Program-made: the position numbers and the translations under genes
Notes under the pieces: generated by a model
Database searches by the model: none
The model's input: only the letters and a program-made list of their open reading frames with translations
Told to the model about the DNA's origin: nothing
Origin: Litoditis marina
Lineage: Eukaryota; Nematoda; Chromadorea; Rhabditida; Rhabditidae
Length of the DNA: 64,000 bases
Direction: 5' to 3'
Assembly: GCA_964036275.1 (NCBI GenBank)
Contig: OZ038439.1
Coordinates: forward strand, 2,255,142 to 2,319,141
Shown here: positions 1 through 10,083 of the stretch, one piece after another
How positions within the stretch are numbered: the stretch's first letter is position 1
How the letters are laid out: every line of letters begins with the position of its first letter

Positions 1-119
1 AGCTTGTTTTCACAACGAGCCAGCCCAAACTCGCATAGGCCAACTTGAATCAGGGTTTTACTCGAAGGACCAATTCATTAAATACATAAGTCTTTCATTA
101 AAATAATATTATCTTCCAG

Positions 120-283
120 ACTGCTGCAAAAACCGAGATGGAAGTTGGTGTTGTGTTCTAAACGCTCTGCTCGACGAGACAAACACAACTGAACCCGTGA
201 AGTTTTCGAGATCGGCCAGATACCAGCTGGTCCCAATTCCCGACGTTCAAGGAGCGGACCAGCCCGAAAATGCTCAATCATGA
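120..283 (+). CDS. Last exon of a small Cys-rich secreted protein gene (5' part off window)
   Basis: This is a terminal exon after a TCTTCCAG acceptor (ends 119), entered in phase 1 and closed by TGA at 281-283; it gives 54 residues. It begins with a Cys-Cys pair, then xxxxDGSW and a second Cys-Cys pair followed by VLNALLDET, and later contains SARYQLVP. The second exon of the gene at 5625-6185 has the same plan (CC, DG, CCVL, ALVD, then TARYQLG), so the two are paralogues. From that paralogue I infer a signal-peptide exon to the left of the window. The double CC spacing recalls a fragment of granulin-type folds, but this is too short to assign. Function unknown. Confidence 0.6.
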
Positions 284-383
284 AAAGGCACGGCCGGTAC
301 TCCTCCACTAACCAGCGTCAACAATGTGTATATTGATATTTACTCTTCTTTTGTAAGGTTGTTATTGTGCATTTTGAATTGTA

Positions 384-389
384 AATAAA
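384..389 (+). terminator. Polyadenylation signal AATAAA
   Basis: An AATAAA hexamer lies 100 bases after the TGA of the 120-283 exon, in AT-rich sequence. It fits as the cleavage signal of that gene, which converges with the minus-strand gene ending at 409. Confidence 0.5.
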
Positions 390-408
390 GTCAAACCACT
401 GCATGTAT

Positions 409-3400
409 CTATCTATATTCGTACAAAAATGGTTTGGAGTGATTCGCAAGAAATAGCATGGCGCATTGGTTTCGTCCTGGTGTGAGTATGCGAATGGTAC
501 GGTTCATTACCGAACCAACTGGTTCGCTAAGAATCAGTTTGATTTTGGTGAAGCTGAAACTCAGGATACTCGCGAAGACGGTATCTGATATGGAGTTAGA
601 CTTACGCATGACTTTGCACTCGGGCGAAAGAGAGCAGGGTGGAGAGGTGCAATTCGAGGCTGTCATCACACAGAACTGCGAGCGGGGACAGGAGAATCCC
701 TCGCAGAGGGATACTGAAACATTGAAGTGAGTAAGAACATAAAACATAATTTGTCATTTCGCTGAATACTATAAACATACTAAAATGTGATTCCTCGATC
801 TAGTGCCTCTTAGCTTTGTAGGGTTTTTTACTGTGCTCAAACATTAGTGCCTCTTCAGGTGTTATTATAGTCGAATCACTGGCGGGACGATTTCTAAAAA
901 GTATCCTAACCAAAGTGGTAACAGGTTTGATTCTCCGAATTTCGAATGCTAAAAATTATTTGACAAATATACCCACCATCCGGGTTGCAAATTGAGGGTA
1001 TCATCGAAATATCGATCGCCATTTGAATTGCCTGGTGACATATTGTTCCTTCCGGACAGGTTCTGTTCTTACAGGAGACAAACTGCTCTGAAATATTGTA
1101 TTTATGTATACTGAAAAGAAGATGTGTCTCTATACTTAGTTCAGAACAACCGAATGATGTTATATGAGCGTCATCGAACCTCATCATAGGAGTGTTGTCC
1201 GAGTTCGAACTAGAGCTTTCATAATCGGGGAAAAAACATAAATTTGAAATTTTTTAGCGAAAATATGTTATTTGAAAAGGTAAACTGGAAGTTAAAGTTA
1301 CCCTATGTTTCATCATTCAATTTACTTCTACCATAATTATAATTTCAACTAACCGTGACACTGATTCTGTAGCACACATTTGTTGGTTACTTCATCTCTT
1401 AGGAAGCCAGATTTACATTGACATACGTTCACGAGACATTGTTCTGTGCACCAGGTCTGAATACTTCGAAATCATTGCTGACTTTTGATCATTTAGTTTT
1501 TCTGAGTGAAATTCATATTCGAAAGTTGATCAACAATCAGCTCGATCAATATCAAATCACGAACAGAAATGATTCTAACAACGGAAACAATTCAGAAAAC
1601 CAGAAATGAAACTGATACTTAGCGGAAATTGCCACGTTTGAAGGAAACATAGAAAATACTGTTAGTCAATTGCACCGTCAAATGAAACATGTTAAACACA
1701 GCAGAACTCAGAAACGTGCAATTAAACAGTGCACGATTCCGCATTAGAATGCTAACTTTACGTGACTATTCAATTAACTTCTAGTATATGTGTAGTTGTT
1801 TGTCAATCAATAACTCACCGGTTCGGGGAATTTACAGGATGGTTCACAGGCGGTGCCGCAGGCCAATAGTTCCTCATTGGAGTCACAAGTCGGAATGGGA
1901 ACGGGCTCTGGAGTATTGGAATTCGATCTTTTCAGAAAACATCACCGTACTCTCATCATTGAATGTCAGAAAGCAATGAGGACCAAGATATAGTTCACAT
2001 CAGCTCTATAAAAACTACAGTTCTTCATTACACATTCAATTTTTTTGTTAGTTTGTCAAACATCGAAGATTCCACGTAATAGTCATTCAGAAAAGCGATG
2101 CTGTAAAAAAGTCCAATGGTTTAATAAAACTGCAAGTTTCATAATTATGCTAATGGAGTCGCTGTAAGACTGGAAAATTCTAAACTAGGGAGAATTATCT
2201 ACCTATTCACAACTTTTCCTTATATATTTCTTGCCTTTCTCAATGCATTCCGCGGGTGGATTTGGGCATGGGTGTCTGATACAACGAATGGTCTCCTGCT
2301 CGCAGACTTGGCCATCGAAACAGGCAAAATCGGCACACGAGAGGTCCGGGTCTGGAAAAGTACTTCCGACTTCCAGAATTAATTTGAATAAAGAAAATAT
2401 ATGAAAAAAACTTTTCACCTGATCAGGGTTGTTGGTTGTCAACAAAGTGAATAACAACAACTGAATGCAAGGTGTATTGAACCAGTTCCATACCAGAAAA
2501 ACGTAGGCGAAGATAACTATTCAATGTACAAATAAACTATACACTGGAAAAGTACTTCAAACTTGGAACACTCAAGTGAATCACAATTAAAATATTATAA
2601 GTGTAAATTTCAGGTTGCTCTTATCAATGATTTACAGTGTTATCTGCAAGTGAATCGCACGTAATATTCAAATGTTAATTTATTTTTTGATCTACTTTCC
2701 GGTAATCACATGGAAACATAATATGTTTCGAAAATGGGATAAATGCGGGAAGTTTGCATATGAAATTATTAAAAAATACAATTTGAAGTTGAACCAACCG
2801 TCTGCCACACAGCTTCTACGTGGTTGGGGACAGGGTGGCATAAAACACGAAACGTCTTGTACCTTACAAGTCATGCCCTCCGGACATGTAATGTTCTCAC
2901 AGGACGAGCGCTCATCTGGAAAGAATATTTTTGAAAATCAAATCTCGTACAACATGAAAAGTTATACATTATTATTCAAATAATCTTTCATTCTCTGATC
3001 CTTTTCCCAGTCATAGTTCGTCTGAAAGTTCTCTACTAGTGTTGAGGCGTAATGTCAGCGAACATTAAGATGTGATCTTCTACAGAATCATATAGTTGTT
3101 TATATACCCGTGTTCAATCACCATTTAACTGTGAAAGTCGGTCGTTTTTGTGTTTGATGTTCTAGTGCGTCATGTTTCTTCTTCTTTTTCTTTGTTTGCG
3201 TACGTGCGAAACCGCAAAAACCGTTTCGCGCTTTTTTCCGAGCTGCTTTTGTTCGCCCTTCTGGTGATCATTGACCATGTTTGCGCAACAAACAAGAATT
3301 CGATAAATGACACTTCTCGCATGTTTTGTTTTTATGTTTCGAGACAATGCCGAATCGATTAACACTGATTTAACCTTCGAAAGAAAATTTGAAATTAGTA

Positions 3401-3881
3401 AAGTAAAACTTCAGGCTTCCATCACAATTGGGTGGCAGGCTATTAGAAGTGAGCATAAATGCTTTTCCTGTTCAATTCGCCTATGGTTTCATCGTAGGGC
3501 TGTTTTTTGAACTCTCTATACTTTTAGATCCCAATTTTGCATATTCTCGATTAAAAGGTATACAAGTTTCAGGAAATAGTGCACAATACGAGATAAGCAG
3601 AATGAAATCGAGCTGGCAAAACACTACAGAATACGAACTCGTGGGAAGCTCATGAGTATCTTATGAGAATCTTAATCTTATGAGAAGCTACTCATGAACT
3701 CAAAATGTGGTAGCATAGCAATCAATTAAATCAAATCTATTCAGAAGTTCGTGAGAAGTTGCTCATGAGGTATCTCACGAGATTTTCAAGAGATTGCCAC
3801 CGCGCCTGGTATGGAATGGTGCTCACCTGATTGAGCCAGTGATGAGATTGAGAAAAGAGCGATCAAATATAGTTGGAGCAT
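409..3881 (-). CDS. Secreted TIL-domain / Cys-rich repeat protein, 298 aa, 7 exons
   Basis: Exons on the minus strand are 3881-3827, 2915-2799, 2351-2235, 1907-1819, 1456-1354, 1087-977 and 713-409; they total 897 nt in one frame. Exon 1 codes a signal peptide (MLQLYLIALFSISSLAQS). Exons 2, 3, 6 and 7 each code a Cys-rich repeat of the form SC-x4-CPxG-x2-C with a later PPCP or PC motif. Exons 4 and 5 together code a canonical ten-Cys TIL (trypsin-inhibitor-like) domain with ACGTACEPSC and VCQCKSGF motifs. All module boundaries are phase 1. Exon 3 seems to use a GC donor. TIL domains usually inhibit serine proteases in secretions; that role here is inferred. The last exon could instead splice at a GTAAGT at 605, but the frame stays open to the stop at 409. 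Confidence 0.78.
1655..1788. repeat. Fold-back MITE, CACGTG family
   Basis: About 130 bp bounded by TACTGTTAG and TTCTAGTATA, with internal arms containing CAATTGCAC and cACGTGA-type motifs. Related copies in the window are near 9449-9656, 13195-13275, 13836-13965, 19630-19752, 20157-20296, 33040-33180 and 51177-51308. This copy sits in intron 4 of the TIL gene. Confidence 0.65.
3640..3815. repeat. Fold-back MITE, CTCATGAG family
   Basis: Palindromic stretch dense in CTCATGAG and its variants, ending near GAGATTGCCACCGCGC. Related copies lie near 18185-18315, 22305-22475, 29775-29945, 52808-52988 and 60440-60603. This copy lies in intron 1 of the TIL gene. Confidence 0.65.
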
Positions 3882-3922
3882 CTGAAAACCAATGTCACAC
3901 CACAAACCAAGAATATAACTTG

Positions 3923-3928
3923 TTTATA
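3923..3928 (-). promoter_or_regulatory. TATA box of the TIL-domain gene
   Basis: TATAAA on the minus strand lies about 42 bases upstream of the ATG at 3881. The position suits a TATA box with a short leader. Confidence 0.4.
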
Positions 3929-3929
3929 A

Positions 3930-5570
3930 GTTGAAAAACGCATTTGAACACATACGTTTTGAAATGAAAAATGGAAGCGTTGAACATGTTTTGATAGGAA
4001 ACGTGATGTTTCAGGGCAGGTTACTGAAAAATAACATGTTGATTCGAATACGTTTGTGAAAAACCGGTCTATTGGATAACAAAACTGTTAAAATGTCCTA
4101 AATTCAACGGATGTTTTGTCAAGTAGCAGATCGAAAACTAATTAGAAACATAACAAAACATTAAAAGCGAGAGTTTTTGATGAAACACAAGGTACTCGTT
4201 CCTAATTTGAGTCATAACGAAGAATCATTCAAACATTAGAAAACACAGCTACAAACATCATACTAAGAATATAAAACAAAATGTATATAAAATTTATGTT
4301 TGACGTGATTATTATACTTAACAATATAATATTAATAGATTAAAAGTAGATGTTGGTGTTCAGTTTACCGCAAATGTTTCGGCGGAAGTGTTTGATATAT
4401 CGACTATTTGTAGTGGAAAACACTCGTCAAATAGACTGACATCACTAGATCATACAAATAGAAAAGGCCAGTCAGAGACTAATGCAATATTTAACCGTTT
4501 TTTAACGAACACAGCGAATGATGGAATTTTCGTAGTTTGATCTTGGTGCACGTTGTACTATTATTTCTGTCGAGAAGTGGGATCGAACTACAATGATATC
4601 TGGATAAGACCACACACACTGCATGCGCTTGGCTGGAGAAATACGCGACGAAGTTAGAGACTAATTCAACGAAGAAGAATAGAAATAGGACTTTATATGA
4701 GAAATATGTAGATAGTCTATTAGTTGTTTTGTGAGTATGAAAATATGCACATAACATGACTAAAACACTTTTAGTCATGTTATGTGCAAATTTGGAGAAA
4801 CCGCTTTCAACTAACTTATTCGTAAATTTTGTGCGGCACATGAATTTCTGTAGTTACGGAGACACTGAATCTCAGCTGTATTTTGCTCTCTCTACACGTT
4901 ATTCACGAATTCCGACCAAAAAGTCAACAAAATCAAACTACGCAAACACAGTGTGATGGGACAGTGATAGGCGACCAAATTTCAACATTTTCTCAAGTAC
5001 AGATGATGAAGCAGAAATAAAGAATGTGATTTCTGTGTTCTTTAAAACGGAACAGCAAAATTTTTAACTTTTAACATGATGAATCCGTCTTTATATTGCC
5101 CGGTTGAGCTACTTGTTATTCGAGTACTGTATTTCCACGCATGACCATCTAGTTATGTATTCGCATAATCCCCTTAATACCGCTTGTCAGTTGTTTTTGT
5201 CTACAATGTTCGAAAAACCAGAACATCATTTGCAAAATCAACATGAACAAAGGATGTGGAGATTTGATTTTTTATATTGTCCACGTCGTTTTTACTGATA
5301 TTCTTACAGTACACATTTGACAGTTTTTTAATAGATAATTAGAATTCTTCCGACTTGCATAGACATCAAAATCAAATTACAAACACAAGAATGCAACAAA
5401 ACACCCGTTTCCGCTTGTTGTTCCTATAGCGAAAACTCTGCCAAACTAGATAAGAACCAAACCATTGCTTGCTTGCACATACTACTATTCAAACAAACCA
5501 ACAGCGTATCATTACTATGTTTAGAAGTGTTTCCGGTGAAAAAACCGGATGTTTTGCTGAACACAAATGG
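3930..5570. other. Intergenic region with a fold-back element at about 4490-4970
   Basis: No exon was found here. The middle part is an imperfect inverted repeat whose outer arms share CGTAGTTTGAT and a CACAGtG/CGAA-type end, centred on the perfect hairpin at 4746-4788. The open frames across 4491-4956 arise from this symmetry and do not look coding. Confidence 0.5.
4746..4788. repeat. Perfect 20-bp hairpin with 3-base loop
   Basis: Arms 4746-4765 and 4769-4788 are exact reverse complements (beginning TGCACATAAC), separated only by CAC. It is the centre of the larger fold-back element. Confidence 0.85.
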
Positions 5571-5578
5571 TATAAAAG
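5571..5578 (+). promoter_or_regulatory. TATA box (TATAAAAG)
   Basis: TATAAAAG lies 54 bases upstream of the ATG at 5625, with no intervening ATG. This supports the start chosen for the small secreted protein. Confidence 0.6.
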
Positions 5579-5624
5579 TTAGTTTTCCGGTGTTTCGAGT
5601 CACCAAATCTCGGTATTCGCCAGC

Positions 5625-6185
5625 ATGAAACTGTTTCTAGCCTGCGTGCTGCTCTCTCTCGCTGTAACTTCGACAGCTAACTGCGTTTGTGGTCTTCCTC
5701 GCGGATGTGAGTTGAATAGTTTTATTTTCAACAACAAAGACAGCGAACGGCAAATGCGTACGCAATACAGTCTGAGCGGAGGCCAATTGTCTGCGAATAT
5801 ACGGAGATTGCTCTAATGAGCTAAGCTGTTGTTAAATTTGACCTTCGTCAAAAACATTTTAGAACAACTCTTCTAATAGGGCAAAATAGAATGCGAAAAT
5901 TATAAACCTCTTTGTTTTGTGATATCACTACAGGAGTTCCACTATAAATTTTAGAGTCTGTATTTTAGTAGTTTTTAAACCAATAGTTTTTTTGAACCAA
6001 TCCCGAACAAATTTGACTTTTCCCCTATAGAAACCGTTGCAGATTGTTGTGTGTACTCCGATGGTCTTTGCTGTGTTCTTCATGCACTGGTAGATCAAAA
6101 CAACAACACCCTTTCCCAATCTCAACTGCCCCAAACGGCCAGATACCAGCTGGGAACGAACCTGCCGAATAGTCTTCATCCGTAA
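5625..6185 (+). CDS. Small Cys-rich secreted protein, about 74 aa, two exons
   Basis: Exon 1 (5625-5706) codes a clear signal peptide, MKLFLACVLLSLAVTSTANC, then VCGLPRG, and ends in phase 1 at a GTGAGT donor. Exon 2 (6043-6185) follows a TTGCAG acceptor and reads CCVYSDGLCCVL, ALVDQNNN and TARYQLG before TAA at 6183. The mature peptide would have six Cys. Its second exon is homologous to 120-283, which supports the frame. The intron (336 bp) might hide a further small exon. The TATA box and signal peptide argue for an expressed secreted peptide; no function can be assigned. Confidence 0.6.
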
Positions 6186-6320
6186 AAGAGCCCGTGCAGT
6201 GCTCAACATACCACCATAACGGCCAATTTGTACAACCTGTTGTTTTTTCACAAATGAAGTTTTCAATAAGGTTGCATTCCGTATGATTTTTTCGTATTGC
6301 AAATCTGAGTGCAGTTCACG

Positions 6321-6397
6321 CCAACTCTAAGGCAGGGTCCATACTCTTTACGCGGGCTCAATTAGCGTAAAAAATGTGGACCCTGCCTTAGAGTTGG
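6321..6397. repeat. Tiny MITE with perfect 20-bp terminal inverted repeats
   Basis: Both ends read CCAACTCTAAGGCAGGGTCC towards the centre, a perfect match, around a core of about 37 bp. The AGGCAG...CATAC...TTTTTACG style of terminus resembles that of the larger element at 16458-17218, so the two may be related. Confidence 0.75.
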
Positions 6398-6639
6398 TTT
6401 ATCACGCCTAAGGTGCAGAAATACAACGTTTTTTCGACATTTGGAATCTAAAACATATGAGAAAATTCCCGAGAACAGAGCAAGAATGAAATTTTTTTTC
6501 TATAGCCATTGGTTACAAGGCAGGCAAGAAAAACCCTGGACCGTTTGTTGTGCAACAAAATATATACTCATTGTACTATATCAGCTGCTGGTTGCATTCG
6601 ATGTGAAACTAACTTCGGATCAATTCTGCTGCCAAAAAC

Positions 6640-6651
6640 CATTCTCTTATC
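6640..6651 (+). promoter_or_regulatory. CTTATC element upstream of RING copy A
   Basis: CATTCTCTTATC lies about 102 bases upstream of the ATG at 6753. It matches the CACATTTTCTTATC element found at the same distance in the other RING copies, and a CCTGCTATCT motif follows it as in those copies. Confidence 0.45.
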
Positions 6652-6752
6652 GTGAATCTTTCACGCGAGGCCTGCTATCTAGCCGATATTGATAGAACAA
6701 CGTCTCGTATGAATCATTTCTAACAGTGTTTGACATATTTTCGCTTCTTGCA

Positions 6753-8898
6753 ATGAAATTAAAGTGCCCTGTATGCATATCACCGTTCGGTAAGCAAACC
6801 TTTCTTCTCCGACTATAATGGTAGTTTTTGTTTTAAAACCTTGTTTAAAGTTCTTCTATTTTTGTTTAAAGTTCTTCTATTTAACCCGAAGAAAGTCTAT
6901 AATGACGAGTTCTTCTATTTTTTGCCTTGGAAGGATTTAGGGGAATGGACTGATTTTGTTTCATGAAATATATAGGATTTTCTTAAACGTCTTTGCTCGA
7001 AATTTTCTATCCCCTACCTTGTAGCGAGATGGTTGAGTTGACTTGATAAAATCAATTCAACTCAAGCCATTCATTAGAAACTCAATTCATTCGATTTCAA
7101 AAGGCAATGAAATTGTTTTTAAGTTGCGTCATTACAAAAATCTATCCAGTTAATTTTTAAATGCCTTCTGGTGATGTTACTGAATTATTTCCATTCTTTA
7201 ATCAATTTTTGATTGTTGATAGTGTTGAGTTCTAATCGTCTAATCCCCTCAATCAACCTACTAATTAGCATTCACTCCTACAGTACCTACTTTCAATTTT
7301 CAATGGCTGTGTCCTACGGCAAATTTCTGATGAAAACTTCCATATTGTCAAAACACTAATAAACGTATTGTGATGAAAAATTGCGGAATAAATAACTAGC
7401 TCTCCAGACGATGAAGCTGTCCGACCATTGGTAGGAATATGCGGTCACTCCATGTGCGAATCCTGTCTCCGGCCCGGAATTTCCTGTTCCATTTGTAGAA
7501 AAGAAGACGCCTTCCGGTTCAGAACTGTCAACTATCAACTCATAGGTGAGCGAACATTCCATTAAGAAAGTCAAAAAGACTTGTCGGAAGAAGTTACATG
7601 CACGTTACAAATCCCAAAACAAACCTGTGATAACATCCATATTTGCAAGAAGGAACGATCAACTGTTTTGCAAACCAAAAAAAGTCTTTTCGTAAGTCTT
7701 TTCGTCCTGTTCTCATTTTCTCAGAGCGGTTCAACTGATGATGACCCAACCCTCTGAGAAAACCCAAAACCGTCTTGAATCAGGGTCGAAACGGTTTCGA
7801 GTACATCTCTCACTGAGCACATTAACTTAATCATACCACCATCCAAAAGTCCTAATGACACAATTTTATTTTGTTTAAATAAAATAACCTAACAAACAAG
7901 CACCTCAATAACATAGAAAATTCAATGAACTGGAAACTATTAGAGTAACATCTATCTGCATCTTTGAACACAATTTTCGATACTCTATACACTTTATAGA
8001 TTCACCATTTTAGCTCGTAGCTTATTATGTAACGCCAGTAACTCTTTCAAAGCATCTAATGAGTGGTGTCAGGAGACTAAATCATTAATTTTGAACATAA
8101 TACTACATCGCCTGGTTGAAAACTGGATAGTGATCACAAAATTTTTGATTACAAATGGAAGTTTCAGAAGTTACCTCTGAATACGCTGAAAATCTGAGGC
8201 TCCACGAGGAAACGAAAAAACAACTTGAAGATGCTTTGGCTCGGATTTCCTTGAGCACGGCAGTTGATGAAAGTCAGAAGGTGATACCGTTGTATATCTA
8301 TACTAGAATGTAGAATAGAAAAAATGATCGAATAGAGAAGCTATGCGAAATATTTAGGAACACCTCTATGTCGATGAATCGTGTTTTCTGAACGAATTAT
8401 CGCCCGGACTAAGGAAACTGGCCGAGCGCTATCTCAAAGAAAATGATCACAGCAAACTTGAAGTTTTCATGACTTTGTGCTACATGACCCAAAAAGTGAA
8501 GGACAAATTCGAAATGTGGAAAAACTCCCGGGTAAGTAAGTATACAAGTATAATCTGTTTCACCAATCGATGTCCTTCTACACTAATCCGTCAAATGTTC
8601 AGTAGGCTTTTCCGAATTCAATATTTTGATTTCAAACTCAATCCAAAAAAAGCCATTACCTGGAAGTTTGAACATATTACTGTGGAGGGTTATAAGTGGG
8701 TGAAACAAACTATATCAGTCACACGCATCTAGAATGTAGTTTCGAATTCGCAATTACTTCAACAGAGATATTTTTTTCTTGAGGCTTCTAAATGGCTTAG
8801 GGAGTGGACTAGATAATTCTGAAGTTCTCTTCGTATTCGTGTATTTATTCCAGGCTGGAGTGCTATGGAACACGAAATCGAGGATCTCAGAAAAATAA
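6753..8898 (+). CDS. RING-finger protein, copy A, 168 aa, divergent C-terminus
   Basis: Exons are 6753-6789, 7408-7545, 8168-8280, 8358-8531 and 8854-8898. Exons 1-2 give a compact C3HC4 RING: CPVC, then ICGHSMCESC, then CSIC, split after the first CxxC pair. Exon 3 is a short charged coiled coil (AENLRLHEETKKQLEDAL). Exon 4 is not the CxxC exon of the other copies but a 58-residue helical segment (LSPGLRKLAERYLKEND, FMTLCYMTQKVKDKFEMW). The last exon as modelled adds 14 residues to TAA; another frame of it (WSAMEHEIEDLRKI) looks more protein-like, so the 3' end is uncertain. The RING suggests an E3 ubiquitin ligase; the substrate is unknown. Confidence 0.68.
7690..7870. repeat. Dispersed element with GTCTTGAATCAGGGTCGAAA motif
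   Basis: Contains CTCTGAGAAAA, TTGAATCAGGGTCGAAACG, gAGTACAT and a CACTGAGCACATT end. The same blocks recur at about 21280-21545, 51885-51935 and 52085-52225. Lies in intron 2 of RING copy A. Confidence 0.55.
8551..8712. mobile_element. TA-target MITE (162 bp)
   Basis: Ends are TAATCTGTTTCACC and GTGAAACAAACTA as inverted repeats, flanked on both sides by TA. It is the same family as 56776-57009, where an empty site proves the TA duplication. Sits in intron 4 of RING copy A; a truncated relative occurs at about 30412-30470. Confidence 0.7.
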
Positions 8899-9970
8899 AC
8901 GTCGTGTGAGTCACCGAACCTATTCCGACTGAAAGACTAAACATCAATGAGCTCAGAAATCAATGATCAAACGTCATATATAGTTTTTAACATTAATTTG
9001 ACACCCCTCAGTATGATAACAATACTCTCAGTTCGTTTTGATTAGATGAGTGTTACCGTGATTCTCCAAAACGTTCGAATTTGGTTCTGTTTCCCTTTGA
9101 CAAAGGAACCGAATAAGAGAGGAGTTCCTGTAGAGTTTGAACGTTACGGTAGGAGCCTCAGTGAGAATGACGTGGACTACACATCAAACTCTGTTTCACG
9201 CGATTATTGACATTTGCAGAATAATTTCACAACCATGTGAACAACAAACCTGTAAAATGTTCGGTACTTAATACGCTTAACATAGCTGTGTCACAGACAC
9301 ACAGTTTTGTGAAAACGTTGCTTGTCATTATGTACCTACAGTTACTATTACAACTGTTCATGTTTGCTTACGAAATAAAAAATTGGTTTCACAAATGTGT
9401 TTTCTGTTGGCTTCCTGATCTTCACGACCTTTCCGAGACCATACAAAAAACTATACTAAAAGTAAATTGAATAGTCACGTGAAGTCAGCATTGTTAATGA
9501 GGAATCGTGCATTTTGTCATTGCACGTTTATGCGTTCTGCTGTGTTGAACACGTTTCACGTGACTGTGCATTTGACCAACAGTATACTGTCCGTCAATTG
9601 CACAATGGCAAAGTGCACGATTTCTCAACGTGACTATTCAATTCACTTCTAGTATAGATCTTGCGGATTGTGTGGTTTTCTCCAGCATTATATAATGATG
9701 TTCATTCATATTTGATGACATTCTCCGTGGAGAAAACAATCCAACTGAATAGTTGAATTGATTACATACTGTGCAGAAAAGTTGGTAAGAAACATACATA
9801 CAAAAACATGTTTTTAACATTCTTAACATTAAATAGTCCAATTTATCCTTTATCATAGTTTCTAGAACAGCACAACTTGATGGTTCATTCTAAATAACTT
9901 GAAGCACACTCATTTGTTTTATTGATTCATCGTTTTTTCTTGACACGCAACTGATCAATTCCTGAGATAA
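8899..9970. other. Intergenic region with MITE copies
   Basis: No exon was found. Positions 9449-9656 hold one and a half copies of the CACGTG MITE. Positions 9140-9200 hold a fragment of the GTAGGAGcCTCAGTgaGAATG element whose full copy is at 15246-15480. Confidence 0.5.
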
Positions 9971-9984
9971 CACATTTTCCTATC
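9971..9984 (+). promoter_or_regulatory. CTTATC-type element upstream of RING copy B (degenerate)
   Basis: CACATTTTCCTATC at about -103 from the ATG at 10084 aligns with CACATTTTCTTATC in the other copies; one base of the TTATC core differs. Confidence 0.4.
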
Positions 9985-10083
9985 GAACATCTTGCACAAG
10001 AAATTTGCTGTAATCCCAAAATCTTCTCTTCAACTTCCTGAACCAACCCTTTCTGACAGTTTTTGAATACTTGGCGACTTGAA

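Noticed and set aside
2203..2460. First exon starting MLLFTLLTTNNPDQ on the minus strand
   Set aside because: Its GTGAAA donor is in phase 0, which does not fit the phase-1 exon at 2351; the signal exon at 3881-3827 fits in phase and sequence.
5928..6302. 124-residue minus-strand frame
   Set aside because: It is antisense to exon 2 of the small secreted peptide gene, whose homology to 120-283 is on the plus strand.
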